Shown here one piece after another: positions 56,363 through 64,000 of a stretch of DNA of 64,000 nt; within the stretch, counting starts at the first letter, position 1, and every line of letters begins with the position of its first letter. The notes below the pieces were generated by a model. It saw only the letters and a program-made list of their open reading frames with translations, did no database searches and had not been told where the DNA came from. The position numbers and the translations under genes were made by a program. The stretch spans positions 198,912 to 262,911 of the forward strand of contig NZ_LQMT02000019.1 of the NCBI RefSeq assembly GCF_001620365.2, read 5' to 3'. The stretch comes from Amycolatopsis keratiniphila subsp. keratiniphila. GTDB lineage: Bacteria; Actinomycetota; Actinomycetes; Mycobacteriales; Pseudonocardiaceae.

Positions 56363-57838
56363 TCACGACAGCGAGACGGCGAGCACGTCTTGCCAGCGCG
56401 CGCGTAGTTTCAGCCGGTCGGTTTCGGCGATGGCGGGCTCGAAGACCCGGCCGGGTGGCTGGTGGGCGACGGCCTCGGCCAGCGAAGACCACAGCCCGAG
56501 CCGGGTTCCGGCGAGATAGGCGGCGCCGCGCAGGCTGGCGGTGGCCGAATCCGCCACCCGTTCGATGGCGAGACCGGTGAAATCGGCCTGGCTCTGGAGC
56601 AACGGGTCGCTCGCCGCCAGGCCGCCGCCGACCCGCAGACGGGTCATCGGCCGGTCCATGGTGGTGCGCAAGGCGTCGGCGGTGTCGCTCACCGCGTGGG
56701 CGATCCCGTCGATCACCGCCCTGGCCAGGATCTCCCGCGTGGTCGCGAGGTTCAGCCCGGCCAGCATGCCGCGGGCGTCGGGCCGCTGCACCGGGGTGCG
56801 CAGTCCGGCCAGCGTCGGCACGAACCACGTCGCCTCGCCACTGGGCTGCGCCGCGGCCAGCGCGCTGATCTCGGCCGCCGAAGCGAACAGGCCGAGGTCT
56901 TCGATGAGCCATCGCAGGGCGGAGCCGGTGGTCGAGGTGTAGGACTCGAGGCTGAACCGGCTGTGGCCGCCGCTGCGCCAGGCGACCAGGCACAGCACGC
57001 CGTCGAGACCGCCCACCGCCTCGGGCGGCTCGTCACCGGCGAGCGCGCCGACGAATGTTCCGGTGCCATGGACGCAGGTGGCCTGGCCGGGTTCGAGCGC
57101 GCCCAGCGCGATCAGCGACGCGTGCTGGTCGCCCATCACCGCCGCGATCGGTACGCGGATGCCGAGCAGTTCCGGGTCGGTGTAGCCGTAGTCGCCGTCG
57201 TCGTCCAGCGGCGGCGGAGCCGACTCGGCCGGAAAACCCAGTGCCTCCAGCCATTTCGTGTCCCAGGCGTGTTCCCGCAACCGGTAGCCGCCGAACGCGA
57301 CGGCGTTGGTCGCCGAGATCGCGTACCGCTCGCGGCCGCTGAGATGCCACACCAGCCAGGTGTCCACCGAACCGAAGAGCGCCCGCCCGGCCGGAACGCC
57401 GAGCGTCTCGAGTTGCCTTGCGGCCCACAGGAACGGGGCGCGGGTGCCCACGGGACGCCCGGTTCCGGCCCACAGGTACCGGTCCCATTCCGGGGCGAGC
57501 TTCGCCAGCTCGGCGGCGTAGCGGCTGTCCTGCCACACCACGGCCGGTGCCAGCGGACGTCCGGTCTCGCGGTCCCACAGCACGGCAGTGGCCCGTTGGG
57601 TGCAGATCGACATGCCTGTGATCTCCACGCCGTTGTCGGGGGCCCACGTCACCGCCTGGCGGGCGACGTCGACGGTCCGCTCCAGCAGCTGCATGGCGTC
57701 CTGCTCCACCTCGGCCGGCCGGGGATGGCTCACGTCGATCGAGGTGTAGAAGGAGGGGCCACACTGTCCGTCCTCGCCGACGACGGCCGCGCGGGTGCCG
57801 GTGGAACCCTCGTCGACGGCCAGGATCCCGCGCCGCAT
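56363..57838 (-). CDS. glpK: FGGY-family glycerol kinase
   Basis: A protein of 491 residues. ILAVDEGSTGTRAAVVGEDG (ATP phosphate motif), MSICTQRATAVLWDRETGRPLAPAVVWQDSR, GDQHASLIALGALEPGQATCVHGTGTFVG, and the C-terminal ATP motif RLRVGGGLAASDPLLQSQADFTG. It phosphorylates glycerol or a close polyol; the DEGST start is slightly unlike the canonical DQGTTS. TGATG coupling to the transporter gene; GTG 57841 is an alternative. Confidence 0.88.
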   Translation of the reverse strand: MRRGILAVDEGSTGTRAAVVGEDGQCGPSFYTSIDVSHPRPAEVEQDAMQLLERTVDVARQAVTWAPDNGVEITGMSICTQRATAVLWDRETGRPLAPAVVWQDSRYAAELAKLAPEWDRYLWAGTGRPVGTRAPFLWAARQLETLGVPAGRALFGSVDTWLVWHLSGRERYAISATNAVAFGGYRLREHAWDTKWLEALGFPAESAPPPLDDDGDYGYTDPELLGIRVPIAAVMGDQHASLIALGALEPGQATCVHGTGTFVGALAGDEPPEAVGGLDGVLCLVAWRSGGHSRFSLESYTSTTGSALRWLIEDLGLFASAAEISALAAAQPSGEATWFVPTLAGLRTPVQRPDARGMLAGLNLATTREILARAVIDGIAHAVSDTADALRTTMDRPMTRLRVGGGLAASDPLLQSQADFTGLAIERVADSATASLRGAAYLAGTRLGLWSSLAEAVAHQPPGRVFEPAIAETDRLKLRARWQDVLAVSLS

Positions 57839-59259
57839 CACGCGCTCCTGCGCTTGAGGTCGATGGTCTCGTCGTCGGGATCGACGCCGCTGCGAGTGGG
57901 GTCCCAGCGGACGATCAGGCAGGAGACCAACCCGAGGAACGGCACCACCGCGAGCAGGGCGATCGTCGGGCCGAGCCCCATCGATTCCTTGATCTGCGGG
58001 AACACGTAGAGCCCGATGACACTGCCGAAGCTGCCGAGCATCCCGGTCACGCCGGTGCCGAGGGTGCGGATGTCACTGCGGTAGGACAGCGCCGCGATCG
58101 ATTTGCCGTTCGCGCCCGGTCCGGCCGAGTGGAAGAAGATGAACAGGAACGGGAGCAGGAAGCCGACGGCGATCGGCAGCTTCCCGAAGCCCAGCCCCAT
58201 CACCAGCAGGATGGCGAACGCGAAGGCGTAGCCGATGGCGGAGCTCGTGCGCAGTCCGATTTTCCTGCCGAAGTACGCCGAGAGCGCGCCGCCGATGATC
58301 CCGGCGATGTTGAAGATCATCGATCCCAGGGTCGCGGTCTGGAACGCCTGCCCGAAGATCGCCAGGCTGATCACCGGCAGGTACCACCCGACGGCGAAGT
58401 ACTGCATCGACTGGGTCAGGGAGATGGCCGTGGACAGGAAGGTCCGCGGCAGATACGGCTTGCGGAACAGCACCCCCGCGTGCCGGAATCCGATCTTCTG
58501 TTCCGTGGCGGGATCCGGCCCGCTGCTGGTGCCCGGGGTCACCTGGAAACCGTAGATCCGGCGGAGGCTGACCGCCGCTTCCTCGAGCCTGCCCTTGGCC
58601 GCGAGCCACGACGGGCTTTCGACGAGGAACAGCAGTTGCAGCACCAGCAGGACGAGCGCGAAGACGCCGGCCGAGCCGACGGACCATCGCCAGATCCCAA
58701 CCCCGGCGTCGAGCTGGAAGAACACCAGCGTCAGTCCCAGGTTCACGGTGGTGGCGACGTACCAGACGGACTGCCAGAGATTGAGCCGTCCGCGCAGCTT
58801 CGCGGGGGTGTACTCCGCGAGCATGGCCATGGCCACCGCGAAGTCGATCCCGTAGGCGACGCCGACGAGACCGCGTCCGAACCAGACCTCGCCGAACCCG
58901 CCCGCCGTCGCGGTGAGCACGGCCCCGATCGCCGCGATCGCCTTGGCCGCGATCAGCGGTTTGACGCGCCCGATCCGGGCGGCCAGCCAGCCGCCGATCG
59001 GGTTGAACAGGATGGCCACCGCCGGTGCGGTCGCGGTGAGCACGCCGACCTGGGTGGAGCTGAGGCCGAGCTCCTTGATCATCGGGGACAGGCCCGCGCC
59101 GAGCGCGGCGTTGGAGTAGGCGTCCAGGAAAAGCCCGCCCAGCACCAGATACCACAGCAGATTGGCCTTGCGCGGCAACCTCGAAAGCCCGTTGACGAGC
59201 GCGGCCACCTGGGAGACGTTCGAAATAGAGCCTGTCGGGCTGAGCGTCGATGAACTCAT
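57838..59259 (-). CDS. MFS transporter of the glycerol operon
   Basis: A protein of 473 residues with twelve membrane segments. Sugar-porter/MHS features: GGWLAARIGRVKPLIAAKA, YTPAKLRGRLNLWQSVWYVATTVN, ESPSWLAAKGRLEEAAVSLRRIYGF. The substrate is probably glycerol, G3P or a glycerol-containing compound (inference by context). First gene of the operon. It follows a 5' leader with a terminator. Confidence 0.9.
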   Translation of the reverse strand: MSSSTLSPTGSISNVSQVAALVNGLSRLPRKANLLWYLVLGGLFLDAYSNAALGAGLSPMIKELGLSSTQVGVLTATAPAVAILFNPIGGWLAARIGRVKPLIAAKAIAAIGAVLTATAGGFGEVWFGRGLVGVAYGIDFAVAMAMLAEYTPAKLRGRLNLWQSVWYVATTVNLGLTLVFFQLDAGVGIWRWSVGSAGVFALVLLVLQLLFLVESPSWLAAKGRLEEAAVSLRRIYGFQVTPGTSSGPDPATEQKIGFRHAGVLFRKPYLPRTFLSTAISLTQSMQYFAVGWYLPVISLAIFGQAFQTATLGSMIFNIAGIIGGALSAYFGRKIGLRTSSAIGYAFAFAILLVMGLGFGKLPIAVGFLLPFLFIFFHSAGPGANGKSIAALSYRSDIRTLGTGVTGMLGSFGSVIGLYVFPQIKESMGLGPTIALLAVVPFLGLVSCLIVRWDPTRSGVDPDDETIDLKRRSA

Positions 59260-59360
59260 GGACCGCCAACTTTCTGCGCTGGCTGTCAGCGATCCGACAC
59301 AAAAAAACAGACACGACGAAGACCGCTGACAGTGGCTCTTCGTCTGTGCCTGTCTGAGGG
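59260..59360 (-). promoter_or_regulatory. Leader of the glp operon with an intrinsic terminator
   Basis: In the transcribed (minus) sense the leader forms GACGAAGAGCC / loop / GGTCTTCGTC (59344-59315) followed by GTGTCTG and seven T (59307-59301), a textbook intrinsic terminator 40 nt before the MFS start. The loop bases ctgtcagc are complementary over 8 bp to gctgacag downstream (59290-59283). GlpP is encoded in the same operon. Confidence 0.75.
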
Positions 59361-59480
59361 GAGAAGAGTAGATCCCGATCCGTGGTCCGTCAAGACAGTG
59401 CCTTGTCCGGCCACATAGGACACTCGCGCGGAAAGATCTTCGCTGAGTGCCGGGGATTCCGGCCGCGGCTGATCGCGGGC

Positions 59481-59540
59481 CAGGTCCGTGAAGGCCTCCT
59501 TGCCTACCTTGAAGGTAGTGATGGAGGCCTTCACTACCTT
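59481..59540. repeat. Palindromic element B, second copy (inverted)
   Basis: ggtccgtgaaggcctcc, ttgcctaccttgaaggtag and tgatggaggccttcacta: the reverse complement of 8531-8591 with a few changes. It lies directly beside the element A copy at 59545-59602. Confidence 0.75.
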
Positions 59541-59544
59541 CCCC

Positions 59545-59602
59545 AGTACGTGAAGGCCCCCTTCACTGCGTCTAGCGCAATGAAGGGGGCCTTCACGTAC
59601 TT
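59545..59602. repeat. Palindromic element A, second copy (inverted)
   Basis: Arms agtacgtgaaggcccccttca...tgcg and cgca...tgaagggggccttcacgtact pair with one or two mismatches around a short loop (tcta). Relative of 8373-8439. Located 18 bp after the kamA stop. Confidence 0.8.
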
Positions 59603-59619
59603 CAAAGCCGCCCGGACGC

Positions 59620-61011
59620 TTACGCCTTCGGCTGATCCCGCCACCAACGCTGACCGGCTTCGGGCAGCGTCGAGATCGGGTCGTAGTACGGGTACCGCCG
59701 CTGCAAGGCTTCCGGGTCCTCGTGCTCGATCCCGGTGCGGTAGTTCTTGGTCCAGTAGGAGATCCCGAGCTCGCGGTCGTACTCGGCGAGCTGGTGCACC
59801 CACCGCTTCCCGACATACGGCACGTCGCAGACGATGCGCGGAGTCGCGTACCCGGGCAGGTAGCCCATGATCGCGTGCTGCAGTTCCTGCGCCTCGTGCA
59901 CGGAAACCCGCCAGTGCTCGGCGTTGGGGATCATGTCGCACATGTAGAAGTAGTACGGCAGGATGTTCGCCTCGCCCTGCAGCGCGAAGCACAGGTCCAG
60001 CAGGTCGGCCGGGGACGCGTTCACGCCCTTCATCAGCACACCCTGGTTGCGCACGTCGCGGACGCCGACGTCGAGCGCGGTCCTGGCGGCTTCCGCGACC
60101 AGCGGGGTCACCGACTGGGCGTGGTTGACGTGGGTGTGGATCGCGAGGTTGACGCCGCGGCGCTGCGCGGTGCCGGCGACGCGTTCGAGTCCTTCGACGA
60201 CCTTCGGCTGGATCCAGTGCTGCGGCAGGGCGGCGAGCGCCTTGGTGGCGAGCCGGATGTCGCGGACGGTGTCGATGTCCATCAGCCGCATCAGGAACGA
60301 CTCCAGCTGCGGCCACGGCACGTTCGCGACGTCTCCGCCGGAGACCACGACGTCACGCACGCCGGGGGTCTTCTTCAGGTAGTCGATCATCGCGTCCTGG
60401 CGGTCGACCGGTTTGAGCGAGAGCTTGTGCTTCTCGATCTGTTCGGTGGAGTTGCCGACCAGGTCCATCCGGGTGCAGTGCCCGCAGTACTGGGGGCAGG
60501 TGGAGATCATCTCGGCGAGGACCTTGGTGGGGTAGCGGTGCGTCAGCCCCTCCACAACCCACATCTCCGCCTCGTGCAGCGAGTCCCGTTCGGAGTGCGG
60601 GTGGCTCGGCCACTCGGTGTCGCGGTCGCTGCGCACCGGGAGCATGTAGCGGCGGATCGGGTCGGCGTACCAGGCCTCGGTCACCTTCGCCGGGTCGGTG
60701 CCCGCGTTGGGCGCCATCGTGTTGATCATCTGCGGCGGCAAGAGCATCGACATCGTGGCCATCTCGCGCTGGTCGGCGAGCATGTCCTCGTAGAAGCGCT
60801 CCTCGAGCTGATCGCCCATCAGGGCGCGCAGCTGCTTGGCGTTACGGATGCAGTGCACTCGCTGCCACTGCGCGTCGCGCCACTCTGCCTCGGCCACGTC
60901 GTGCCAGCCGGGGAAGCGGCGCCAGTCGGGTTCGATCAGCTCGACCCGGGTGTAGTCGTAGGGCTGATCGTAGGCGGCCACCGGCGAGGTCGGTTCCTGG
61001 ATCGCAGTCAC
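59620..61011 (-). CDS. kamA: Lysine 2,3-aminomutase
   Basis: A protein of 463 residues, radical SAM and PLP-dependent. The iron-sulphur motif is C172-P-Q-Y-C176-G-H-C179; DVVVSGGDVANVPWPQLE and HTHVNHAQSVTPLV follow, with the PLP-binding YVGKRWVHQ near the C-terminus. It makes L-beta-lysine from L-lysine. The usual partner acetyltransferase AblB is not adjacent. GTG 61011 follows GACGAGGAG. The stop TAA lies beside repeat A. Confidence 0.9.
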   Translation of the reverse strand: MTAIQEPTSPVAAYDQPYDYTRVELIEPDWRRFPGWHDVAEAEWRDAQWQRVHCIRNAKQLRALMGDQLEERFYEDMLADQREMATMSMLLPPQMINTMAPNAGTDPAKVTEAWYADPIRRYMLPVRSDRDTEWPSHPHSERDSLHEAEMWVVEGLTHRYPTKVLAEMISTCPQYCGHCTRMDLVGNSTEQIEKHKLSLKPVDRQDAMIDYLKKTPGVRDVVVSGGDVANVPWPQLESFLMRLMDIDTVRDIRLATKALAALPQHWIQPKVVEGLERVAGTAQRRGVNLAIHTHVNHAQSVTPLVAEAARTALDVGVRDVRNQGVLMKGVNASPADLLDLCFALQGEANILPYYFYMCDMIPNAEHWRVSVHEAQELQHAIMGYLPGYATPRIVCDVPYVGKRWVHQLAEYDRELGISYWTKNYRTGIEHEDPEALQRRYPYYDPISTLPEAGQRWWRDQPKA

Positions 61012-61040
61012 TTGTACTCCTCGTCGTCGGAAACGCGTGA

Positions 61041-61083
61041 AAATATCCTGTCACATCGTTCGGAAGACGTAAATATTCCTGTC
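61041..61083. promoter_or_regulatory. Direct repeat in the divergent kamA/amidohydrolase region
   Basis: aaatatcctgtc (61041-61052) recurs as aaatattcctgtc (61071-61083), 30 bp apart, centre to centre about three DNA turns. The patch is AT-rich and lies between divergent genes. Possible tandem regulator sites or promoter -10 regions. Confidence 0.45.
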
Positions 61084-61153
61084 CTACGTGGTGTGTCGAA
61101 ATCTTCCCGACCCGCCGGTCACGTGGTCGTCCGCACGCTGCAAACTCAGGAGG

Positions 61154-62764
61154 GTGACGAACGCGCGAACGACGCTCCTGCTCGGCGGGCGCATCTACAG
61201 CCCCTCGGCTCCCGACGCCACCGCCATGGCGATCACCGACGGCATCGTCGTCTGGGTGGGACAGGACGGCCCGGCCAAAGCCCTGCACCCCGACGCCGAA
61301 CCGGTCGACCTCGACGGCGCCTTCGTCGCCCCGGCCTTCGTCGACGCGCACGTCCACGCCACCGCGACCGGCCTGCACCTCACCGGGCTGAACCTCGCGA
61401 ACGTCCGCGGTGCCGCCGAGCTCCTGGCCGCCGTCCGCGAAGCCGTCCGTCCCGGCCAGGTGCTGGTCGCGCACGGCTGGGACGAATCCCGCTGGACCGA
61501 CGGCAGGCTGCCCAGCCGCGCCGAGATCGACGAGGCCGCGAACGGCGCCCCGGTGTACCTGAGCCGGGTCGACGTCCACTCGGCACTCGTTTCCAGCGCC
61601 CTCGTCGCACTGGCCACCGGGGTGCACGACGCGCCGGGCTGGTCGGCCGACGGGCCGCTGACCCGCGACGCCCACCACCTCGTGCGTGCCGCGATGCGCG
61701 ACGCGATCACCCCGCAACAGCGCCGCGAGGCCCAGCGCGCGTTCCTCGCCGAAGCCGCCGCGCGCGGTGTCGTGAGCGTCCACGAATGCGCGGGGCCGGA
61801 CATCTCCGGCGCCGAAGACCTCACCGACCTGCTCGCGCTCGCGTCCGAGCCGGGACTGCCGGAGGTCGTCGGCTACTGGGGCGAGCGCGGCGGAATCGAC
61901 ACCGCCCGCGCGCTCGGGGCCAGGGGAGTCGCGGGCGACCTGTTCGTCGACGGCGCGCTCGGCTCGCGCACGGCCGCGCTGCACGAGCCGTACGCCGACG
62001 CCCACGGCACCTCCGGAACGCTCTACCTCGACGCGGCCGCCATCGCCGAGCACGTCGCCGCTTGCACCGAGGCCGAACTGCAGGCCGGTTTCCACGTCAT
62101 CGGCGACGCCGCCGTCGCCGAGGTCGTCGAAGGATTCCGGCTCGCGGAGAAGACCGTCGGCCGTCGCGCGCTGGCCGCCCGGCACCACCGGCTCGAGCAC
62201 GTCGAGATGATCGACGCCGAGCAGGCGAAGGCACTCGCCGGCTGGGGTGTGGTCGCGTCGGTCCAGCCGCAGTTCGACGCGGAATGGGGCGGCGAGCACG
62301 GCATGTACGTCGACCGCCTCGGCGGCGAACGAGCCCCGAAGCTCAATCCCTTCGCCGCGATGGCCGCCGAAGGGCTCCTGCTCGCCTTCGGCTCCGACGC
62401 TCCCGTCACGCCTGTCGACCCGTGGGCCACCGTCCGCGCCGGGACCTATCACCGCACGCCGGGCTCGGGACTGTCCGCTCGCGCGTCCTTCACCGCCCAC
62501 ACCCGCGCGGGGCACCGAGCCGCCGGGGTGAACGACGGCGTCACCGGCAGCCTGGTCCCGGGCGCTCCCGCGCACTACGCGATCTGGGACGCCGAGGATC
62601 TCGTCGTCGCGACGCCGGACTCGCGGGTGCAGCGCTGGTCGACCGACCCGCGGGCGGGGGTGCCCCCGCTGCCGAACCTGGCCGAGGGGGCGACGCTGCC
62701 CCAGTGCCTGCGCACGGTGCGGGACGGAGAGGTCATCCACGATGTGTTCACCCGCACGGCCTAG
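61154..62764 (+). CDS. Amidohydrolase, YtcJ-like (COG1574)
   Basis: A protein of 536 residues. Amidohydrolase metal-site motifs: FVDAHVHATATGL near residue 65, HRLEHVEMID (metal His), GSDAPVTPVDPW near residue 420. The first His motif HxH is complete (DAHVHA). Substrate unknown. GTG 61154 abuts a strong AGGAGG, so the real start may be different (earlier GTG at 61088, or TTG/CTG); this is a doubtful start. Confidence 0.85.
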   Translation: MTNARTTLLLGGRIYSPSAPDATAMAITDGIVVWVGQDGPAKALHPDAEPVDLDGAFVAPAFVDAHVHATATGLHLTGLNLANVRGAAELLAAVREAVRPGQVLVAHGWDESRWTDGRLPSRAEIDEAANGAPVYLSRVDVHSALVSSALVALATGVHDAPGWSADGPLTRDAHHLVRAAMRDAITPQQRREAQRAFLAEAAARGVVSVHECAGPDISGAEDLTDLLALASEPGLPEVVGYWGERGGIDTARALGARGVAGDLFVDGALGSRTAALHEPYADAHGTSGTLYLDAAAIAEHVAACTEAELQAGFHVIGDAAVAEVVEGFRLAEKTVGRRALAARHHRLEHVEMIDAEQAKALAGWGVVASVQPQFDAEWGGEHGMYVDRLGGERAPKLNPFAAMAAEGLLLAFGSDAPVTPVDPWATVRAGTYHRTPGSGLSARASFTAHTRAGHRAAGVNDGVTGSLVPGAPAHYAIWDAEDLVVATPDSRVQRWSTDPRAGVPPLPNLAEGATLPQCLRTVRDGEVIHDVFTRTA

Positions 62765-62785
62765 GGTTCAGGAGTGCCCTCGACC

Positions 62786-64000
62786 GTGACCGATCCGGAC
62801 CCCGAAGCGGTGCCCCGGAAGCGGTTCTCCCGCGCCTGGCTCCTGCGTTTCCTCGTCGCCGCGGCGTCGGGTTTCTCGCTGTACCTCAGTTTCGCGCCGC
62901 GTCCGCTGTGGTGGCTCGCGCCGCTGGCGTTCACCGGCTTCGCCCTCGTGGTGCACGGACGCAGGTTCCGGGGTGCGTTCGGTTACGCGTTCGTGTTCGG
63001 GATGGGGTTCTTCCTGCCGCTGCTGACGTGGCTGCTGGACTTCCTCGGCCCGGGCTTCGGGCCGTGGCCCTGGATCGCGTTGTCGATGGCGCTGTCGGTG
63101 TACCTCGGTTTCGGCGGCGCGTTCGCCACCGTGGTGTGGCGGCTGCCGCTCGGACCGCTGTGGGCCGCGCTGGTGATCATCGCGCTGGAGACACCGCGGG
63201 CCTGGTTCCCCTTCGGCGGTTTCCCGTGGGGCCGGGTGGCGTTCAGCCAGCCCGAGGGCGCCTTCGTCTCGCTGGCCTCGATCGGCGGCGCTCCGTTGGT
63301 CGGCCTCGCCGTCGTGGCGACCGGGTTCGGGCTCGCTGCGCTGTGCCTGCGGCTGAGGGGCGCCGATCCGCAACGTTCTTTGGTGGCCGCGGCGGCGGTG
63401 ACGCTGGTGCCGGTGGTGGCGGGTCTCGCGGTGTGGCCGACGATCGGCACCGAAGCCCAGGACGGCGAACTCACCGTCGCCACGGTGCAGGGCAACGCCC
63501 CGGACATCGGCCTGGCGCTGGAAGGCCGCCGTGACGAACTGCGGAACAACCACCTCGCCGAGAGCGCACGCCTGCTGGAAAAGCTGAAGGCGAGCAACAC
63601 CAAGGTCGACCTGCTGGTGTGGCCCGAGACCGCGATGGCGATGCGCACCGGAGACGCCGGCGTCGATCAGATGGTCCGCGACTACGGCACGCAGGCGATC
63701 ATCGGCGCGCTGGTCCGGCTGCCCGACGGCACCGCCCAGAACTCCGCGCTGGTCTGGGATCCGGTGACCGGTCCCGGCCAGCGCTACGCCAAGCAGCAGC
63801 TGGTCCCGTTCGGCGAATACGTCCCGGCTCGCGAGATCGCGAAGCTGGTGACGCCGTTCGTCGACAGCGTGGCGAACATGACACCGGGTGACGGCGCCAA
63901 CGCCGCGCTGTCGGTCGCGGGCACCAAGGTCGGCGTCTTCATCTGCTACGAGACCGCGTTCGACTACCCGGCCAGGGAATCGGTCGCCGACGACGCGGAA
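62786..64000 (+). CDS. lnt: Apolipoprotein N-acyltransferase, cut by window end
   Basis: The visible 405 residues begin with GTG 62786 (GTG 62774 also possible). About six membrane helices occupy the first 200 residues, with AAASGFSLYLSFAPRPLWWLAPLAFTGF. The nitrilase domain follows with Glu in LLVWPETAMAMR, Lys in RYAKQQLVPFGEYVP and Cys in VGVFICYETAFDYP, the complete catalytic triad. It N-acylates the Cys of mature lipoproteins such as the AztC and AztD of this window. The C-terminus lies beyond the window. Confidence 0.93.
   Translation, partial: MTDPDPEAVPRKRFSRAWLLRFLVAAASGFSLYLSFAPRPLWWLAPLAFTGFALVVHGRRFRGAFGYAFVFGMGFFLPLLTWLLDFLGPGFGPWPWIALSMALSVYLGFGGAFATVVWRLPLGPLWAALVIIALETPRAWFPFGGFPWGRVAFSQPEGAFVSLASIGGAPLVGLAVVATGFGLAALCLRLRGADPQRSLVAAAAVTLVPVVAGLAVWPTIGTEAQDGELTVATVQGNAPDIGLALEGRRDELRNNHLAESARLLEKLKASNTKVDLLVWPETAMAMRTGDAGVDQMVRDYGTQAIIGALVRLPDGTAQNSALVWDPVTGPGQRYAKQQLVPFGEYVPAREIAKLVTPFVDSVANMTPGDGANAALSVAGTKVGVFICYETAFDYPARESVADDAE

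Noticed and set aside
59722..63534. Plus-strand frame of 1270 codons across kamA, the amidohydrolase and lnt
   Set aside because: It crosses three real genes in wrong frames; no domain, Arg-rich translation.

Overview
The window reads as chromosomal DNA of a high-GC filamentous actinomycete, most likely Pseudonocardiales and Amycolatopsis-like. Grounds: high G+C, frequent GTG/TTG starts, many 4-nt ATGA/GTGA gene overlaps, a crowd of TetR, PucR, GlxA and NarL-type regulators, actinobacterial-style azt zinc uptake and cat aromatic operons, and a Pls-type membrane peptide synthetase. The genus is an inference. I see no rRNA, tRNA, CRISPR array, phage or intact insertion sequence.

Layout. 1-877: no convincing gene, two palindromic repeats. 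0.9-2.7 kb: methyltransferase, DUF1348 protein and a TetR regulator with paired operators. 2.7-8.1 kb: zinc uptake locus, aztA with an SMI1/KNR4 gene on the minus strand, and aztB, an aztD-like gene, aztC and aztD on the plus strand, split by a Zur/Fur-like palindrome. 8.1-12.5 kb: repeats, a NarL-type two-component pair, and a divergent MacB-like ABC exporter. 13.0-19.7 kb: three translationally coupled genes for aspartokinase, a 1354-residue Pls-like A-T-membrane synthetase and a diaminobutyrate aminotransferase. 20-34.5 kb: small and unknown genes, an ArsR and a GlxA regulator, pyruvate oxidase, epoxide hydrolase and quinone oxidoreductase modules under a shared operator with a frameshifted TetR, a three-subunit molybdenum hydroxylase, and an ornithine cyclodeaminase-like enzyme. 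34.7-38.4 kb: GreA/B-like factor, zipper microprotein, amino-acid oxidase, PucR regulator. 38.5-42.8 kb: two tandem secreted metallophosphatases and a TolB-like protein. 42.8-46.7 kb: a four-gene operon of SbnA, SbnB, an atypical carbamoyltransferase and a fold-type II PLP enzyme. 46.9-50.1 kb: catR-catB-catA-catC. 51.1-59.3 kb: a glycerol/G3P operon containing glpP and headed by a terminator-bearing leader. 59.6-64 kb: lysine 2,3-aminomutase, an amidohydrolase, and lnt, cut by the window edge.

How the genes work together. The coupled 13-19.7 kb genes would make aspartyl phosphate, then (with an aspartate-semialdehyde dehydrogenase encoded elsewhere) 2,4-diaminobutyrate, and polymerise it at the membrane, so a poly-diaminobutyrate-type cationic homopolymer is the natural prediction. 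The 42.8-46.7 kb operon should make 2,3-diaminopropionate and may carbamoylate it; its carbamoyltransferase has lost the ornithine-binding Cys. The glp operon carries both a putative antiterminator protein and the kind of leader terminator such a protein acts on. Six or more families of perfect palindromes (arms up to 32 bp) sit almost only at operon 3' ends. Two genes, a TetR regulator and a zinc alcohol dehydrogenase, are each broken by one extra G in a G run, which could be real mutation or sequencing error.
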